Below are positions 6,608 to 7,534 of a DNA stretch of 7,534 nucleotides, one piece after another. Made by a program: the position numbers and the translations under genes. Under the pieces are notes generated by a model. It made no database searches, was not told the DNA's origin, and worked only from the letters and a program-made list of their open reading frames with translations. The stretch lies in the NCBI GenBank assembly GCA_007117185.1, contig SKHA01000179.1:1-7534 (forward strand), in the 5' to 3' direction. This DNA comes from Spirochaeta sp. GTDB lineage: Bacteria; Spirochaetota; Spirochaetia; DSM-27196; Alkalispirochaetaceae. Numbering within the stretch: the first letter of the stretch is position 1; every line of letters begins with the position of its first letter.

Positions 6608-7377
6608 GGCCCGTCGGATTCCCCCGTCGGGGCCGGGGCAGTGGTTGTTTCCGCTGCTCTGGCGACCACCCTGAGGGTGGAACGAACCACCACCCGATCG
6701 AAGTGGAAATACTCAACGTTGAAGATCGTGATCCCCGGCGGCACGGTGGTCCTCACGATCTCTACCGGTTGAAGCTGGTCGGCGTAGACAAAGCGCTGGC
6801 GTCCCACCACCTGCCCCCCCCGAAGTATCCGCGCTTCCCAGGGAAGAGCCGGAGCAACCGATGCCGGGTCGGTCAGGGCGATGACGATCTCACCGGCGGT
6901 GACGGCGCTGGCACTGATGGATTGTCCATCCTGAAGCAGCGCGAGAAACGCCGTTCCGGAGAGGGCGCGCACCGGCAGGGGCGGAAGAATCGCCCGGGGG
7001 TTGAGTTGACGCCGGGAAACCCCATCCCAGATGGCGAAATCCACCCACGGAACCGGTTCCTCCCCCCTTTCGGGAACTACCATGATCGACCACAGCTCAT
7101 TCTCATGACGGCGCACCACCCGGGGGTCGTTGTAGGGGATTCCGTTGTTCCAGGAACGTCGATAGTCATCCCGCGGGTGCTGCTCCAGCACAACTGTCCC
7201 CTCGGCGACAGGCTGTGGCGTCACGTTGGACCCCACCTCCGGAATGAGTCGATATCCGAAACCCTGAAGGGTGACCCCCGGCTGGATCGCCCGCAACTCT
7301 GCCAGGGGCCACTGCCACCCCCACAGTGGTGCCGCCACAATCCCTGCACAAAACAGCAGAACGCCGATCCGTTTCAT
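6604..7377 (-). CDS. Exported protein with a degenerate M23/LytM-like domain
   Basis: I do not recognise a named family for the whole protein. With the ATG at 7377 it is 257 aa and begins with a clear signal peptide: MKR, a hydrophobic core at about 4-18, and a cleavage site probably near 16-22. Residues 23-135 follow the M23 (LytM) peptidase pattern. WPLAEL (23-28) is the lead-in, PVAEGTVV (56-63) resembles the AxxxGxV strand, and VVRRHENELWSIMVV (87-101) resembles the RHENGL strand. WVDFAIWDG (111-119) with LNPRAILPPLP (125-135) resembles HLHFEIxDG followed by NPxxxLP. The zinc and catalytic histidines are missing: HLH reads WVD and no HxxxD motif is seen. It is therefore probably not a peptidase. 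The C-terminal half (136-240) looks like beta-sandwich. A longer frame from 7470 exists, but its first 31 residues read the neighbour's coding frame. The start overlaps the upstream stop by ATGA. Confidence 0.8.
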   Translation of the reverse strand: MKRIGVLLFCAGIVAAPLWGWQWPLAELRAIQPGVTLQGFGYRLIPEVGSNVTPQPVAEGTVVLEQHPRDDYRRSWNNGIPYNDPRVVRRHENELWSIMVVPERGEEPVPWVDFAIWDGVSRRQLNPRAILPPLPVRALSGTAFLALLQDGQSISASAVTAGEIVIALTDPASVAPALPWEARILRGGQVVGRQRFVYADQLQPVEIVRTTVPPGITIFNVEYFHFDRVVVRSTLRVVARAAETTTAPAPTGESDGP

Positions 7378-7534
7378 CGCACCACATCCATCGCGACGAA
7401 CACCCCGTTGCGCTCCAGAATCCACCCCGGAGGGCCGGAGTACACCGCCGCAGCCCCCGGAAAGCTCCAAATCGCGCTGCGGGAGCGGTACCGATTCTGA
7501 CTGAAGTCATCCAGTTGTACCGAAACCCCTTCAT
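7374..7534 (-). CDS. Unidentified protein, C-terminal 52 residues (5' end outside window)
   Basis: An open frame runs in from the right edge for 52 codons and ends in TGA, whose first two bases are the TG of the next gene's ATG. Such an ATGA junction between co-directional genes is strong evidence that this frame is real and coupled to the exported protein below it. The longer frame beginning ATG at 7534 on the same strand runs on to 7166, deep inside the next gene, so I treat it as a shadow. The visible residues include VQLDDFSQNRYRSRS, then SAIWSFPGAAAVYSG and end in NGVFVAMDVVR. The alternation of hydrophobic and aromatic residues suggests beta structure. No family can be named from this fragment. 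Confidence 0.65.
   Translation of the reverse strand, partial: EGVSVQLDDFSQNRYRSRSAIWSFPGAAAVYSGPPGWILERNGVFVAMDVVR

Noticed and set aside
6277..7500. Plus-strand open frame of 407 codons, one of the longest in the window
   Set aside because: It spans the antisense of two separate minus-strand genes and the gap between them. Its product is P/G/R/H-rich without domains. The minus-strand genes have a signal peptide, a DUF4912 motif and coupled junctions.
7166..7534. Minus-strand frame starting ATG at 7534
   Set aside because: It runs through the start and signal peptide of the exported protein in another frame, and its C/W/R-rich composition is not protein-like. The frame ending at 7374 with an ATGA junction is better supported.

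Overview
The window reads as a piece of a GC-rich chromosome from a free-living spirochaete, probably of the Spirochaeta/Alkalispirochaeta kind. This placement is an inference from three things: the contents of the dcw (division and cell wall) cluster, a DUF4912 gene next to a GH57 gene, and a lineage-variant RsmH motif. No rRNA or other phylogenetic marker is present. Every supported gene is on the minus strand, so the window is read from 7534 down to 1. Coding density is very high and the largest non-coding gap is 191 bases (4029-4219). No RNA genes, mobile elements, CRISPR arrays or transfer scars were seen.

Region A (7534-6604, first in transcription order) holds the 3' end of an unidentified gene. 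It overlaps by ATGA a gene for an exported protein of 257 aa, whose N-terminal half looks like an M23/LytM domain that has lost its zinc ligands.

Region B (6607-4220) has a good candidate sigma70 promoter in the short gap, then a DUF4912 protein with an N-terminal Rho_N/SAP-like helical segment. Five bases after it comes a GH57 (DUF1957-type) 1,4-alpha-glucan branching enzyme. Both genes appear to start with TTG.

Region C (4219-1) is the start of a dcw cluster: promoter, tandem MraZ operator repeats with a 10-base period, mraZ, rsmH, ftsL, murF and mraY, with mraY running off the window. All five genes overlap or lie within 2 bases of the next, which implies one transcript and translational coupling. 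ftsI and murE, which normally sit between ftsL and murF, are absent. MraZ probably represses its own operon. RsmH methylates 16S rRNA, FtsL is a divisome scaffold, MurF finishes the UDP-MurNAc-pentapeptide and MraY moves it onto undecaprenyl phosphate to make lipid I.

Most of the window is core metabolism. The parts least explained by known biology are the exported M23-like protein, the DUF4912/GH57 pair and the partial gene at the right edge.
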